Assembly: GCA_910585645.1 (NCBI GenBank)
Contig: CAJUFP010000010.1
Location: 60,541 to 67,912 of the forward strand
DNA length: 7,372 nt
Direction of reading: 5' to 3'
Origin: an uncultured Hungatella sp.
Lineage (GTDB): Bacteria > Bacillota > Clostridia > Lachnospirales > Lachnospiraceae
The number at the start of each line of letters is the position of its first letter. Positions within the stretch are counted from its first letter, which is position 1. The notes below the pieces were generated by a model. It saw only the letters and a list, made by a program, of their open reading frames with translations. It made no database searches and was not told the DNA's origin. Positions 7,144 through 7,372 of this stretch are shown here, piece after piece. The position numbers and the translations under genes are program-made.

Positions 7144-7302
7144 CGTAACAATTCAGGTAGGTCTGCGCGTTTGCCGCGCTGACCATACGAAAGCGTAATG
7201 GTAGCAGGCATCCGGCCCATCGCCAAAGGCGATTCTAATTGGCCGGATGCGTAACAGTTCAAGGGTCATCTGAACTGTTACGTAGGTATCGTAACAGTTC
7301 AG
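7144..7302. repeat. Composite palindromic repeat region with four copies of CGTAACARTTCA
   Basis: Copies lie at 7144-7156 (+, with A for G at one position), 7250-7261 (+), 7270-7282 (inverted) and 7290-7301 (+). The first and third form imperfect 13-bp terminal inverted repeats around a 139-bp unit. The second and third form a perfect 12-bp stem with a 9-base loop. Between them are further hairpins at 7160-7184, 7182-7202 and 7208-7250. No protein family is readable in any frame and no target-site duplication is evident. It could be a MITE-like or REP-like intergenic repeat, or a structured regulatory region. Its copy number elsewhere is unknown. Confidence 0.65.
7208..7250. repeat. Nested inverted repeat (two-tier hairpin)
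   Basis: Outer arms GCATCCGGCC (7208-7217) and GGCCGGATGC (7241-7250) pair perfectly over 10 bp. They enclose an inner perfect hairpin ATCGCC-AAA-GGCGAT (7219-7233). The last base of the outer arm is the first base of a CGTAACAGTTCA copy, so the two repeat systems abut exactly. Confidence 0.8.
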
Positions 7303-7326
7303 ACGCCCCCTGATTTCCACGCCAAA

Positions 7327-7353
7327 TACACCAGTCAAATAATGACTGGTGTA
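7327..7353. repeat. Perfect 11-bp inverted repeat with 5-base A/T loop
   Basis: TACACCAGTCA (7327-7337) pairs perfectly with TGACTGGTGTA (7343-7353) around AATAA. No T-tract follows on either strand, so it is not a clear intrinsic terminator. It could be an operator-like dyad or another part of the neighbouring palindromic block. The sequence from 7354 to the window end shows nothing assignable. Confidence 0.7.
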
Positions 7354-7372
7354 CCGTCCATGATGTTCGCAA

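Noticed and set aside
7020..7262. Upstream extension of the CCG-domain protein to 295 residues
   Set aside because: The extension would translate the promoter, the Shine-Dalgarno site and the palindromic repeats. The conserved fold begins at YFPSC just after TTG 7019.
7144..7302. CRISPR array
   Set aside because: The repeat word is only 12-13 bp, one copy is inverted, and the spacings are irregular (about 106, 20 and 20 bp), unlike CRISPR repeats and spacers.
7153..7338. Minus-strand 61-codon open frame across the palindromic block
   Set aside because: It lies over several hairpins and repeat copies, has no recognisable family and no clear ribosome binding site, and is probably an accidental frame through repeat DNA.
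1..7372. tRNA, rRNA, complete insertion sequence or integrase attachment site
   Set aside because: No cloverleaf-like segment, rRNA sequence, transposase or integrase motif was found on either strand by reading.

Overview
The window (about 55% G+C by eye, strong Shine-Dalgarno sites, Gram-positive-style promoters and terminators) looks like chromosome from a gut-type Clostridia, most likely a Lachnospiraceae (Clostridium XIVa) member. This placement is inferred from protein style and codon use; no rRNA or other marker is present.

Left half (about 101-4206, + strand): a two-gene alpha-glucoside catabolic operon. A cytoplasmic family GH31 alpha-glycosidase (101-2521) is followed 17 bp later by a GH13 oligo-1,6-glucosidase/alpha-glucosidase (2539-4206). 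Neither has a signal peptide, so both should act on short imported oligosaccharides. The GH13 enzyme has Val directly after its nucleophile Asp, the signature associated with alpha-1,6 (isomaltose-type) bonds. The pair probably works on branched or unusual alpha-gluco-oligosaccharides, with any transporter lying outside the window. A textbook intrinsic terminator (4225-4258) closes the unit.

Middle (4273-6058, + strand): a separately promoted gene with an extended -10 promoter. It encodes a predicted ATPase of the AAA-ATPase-like (PF09820) plus PD-(D/E)XK nuclease-like (PF08011) type. The family is abundant in gut Clostridia and Bacteroidetes, and its cellular role is not established. The 316 bp after it hold a short reading-frame relic resembling a different ATPase family (DUF4143 type) and a very strong 40-base hairpin between two convergent genes.

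Right end (6375-7372): a minus-strand gene with a TTG start, a near-consensus promoter and a strong ribosome binding site. It encodes a small cysteine-rich CCG-domain protein resembling heterodisulfide reductase subunit B. Its first cysteine motif is complete and its second is missing one cysteine. Upstream of it, 7144-7353 is a dense non-coding block: four copies of a 12-13 bp word (CGTAACARTTCA), in both orientations, interleaved with several perfect or near-perfect hairpins. This is the least explained part of the window. It looks like a dispersed palindromic or MITE-like intergenic element, or a structured RNA or regulatory region.
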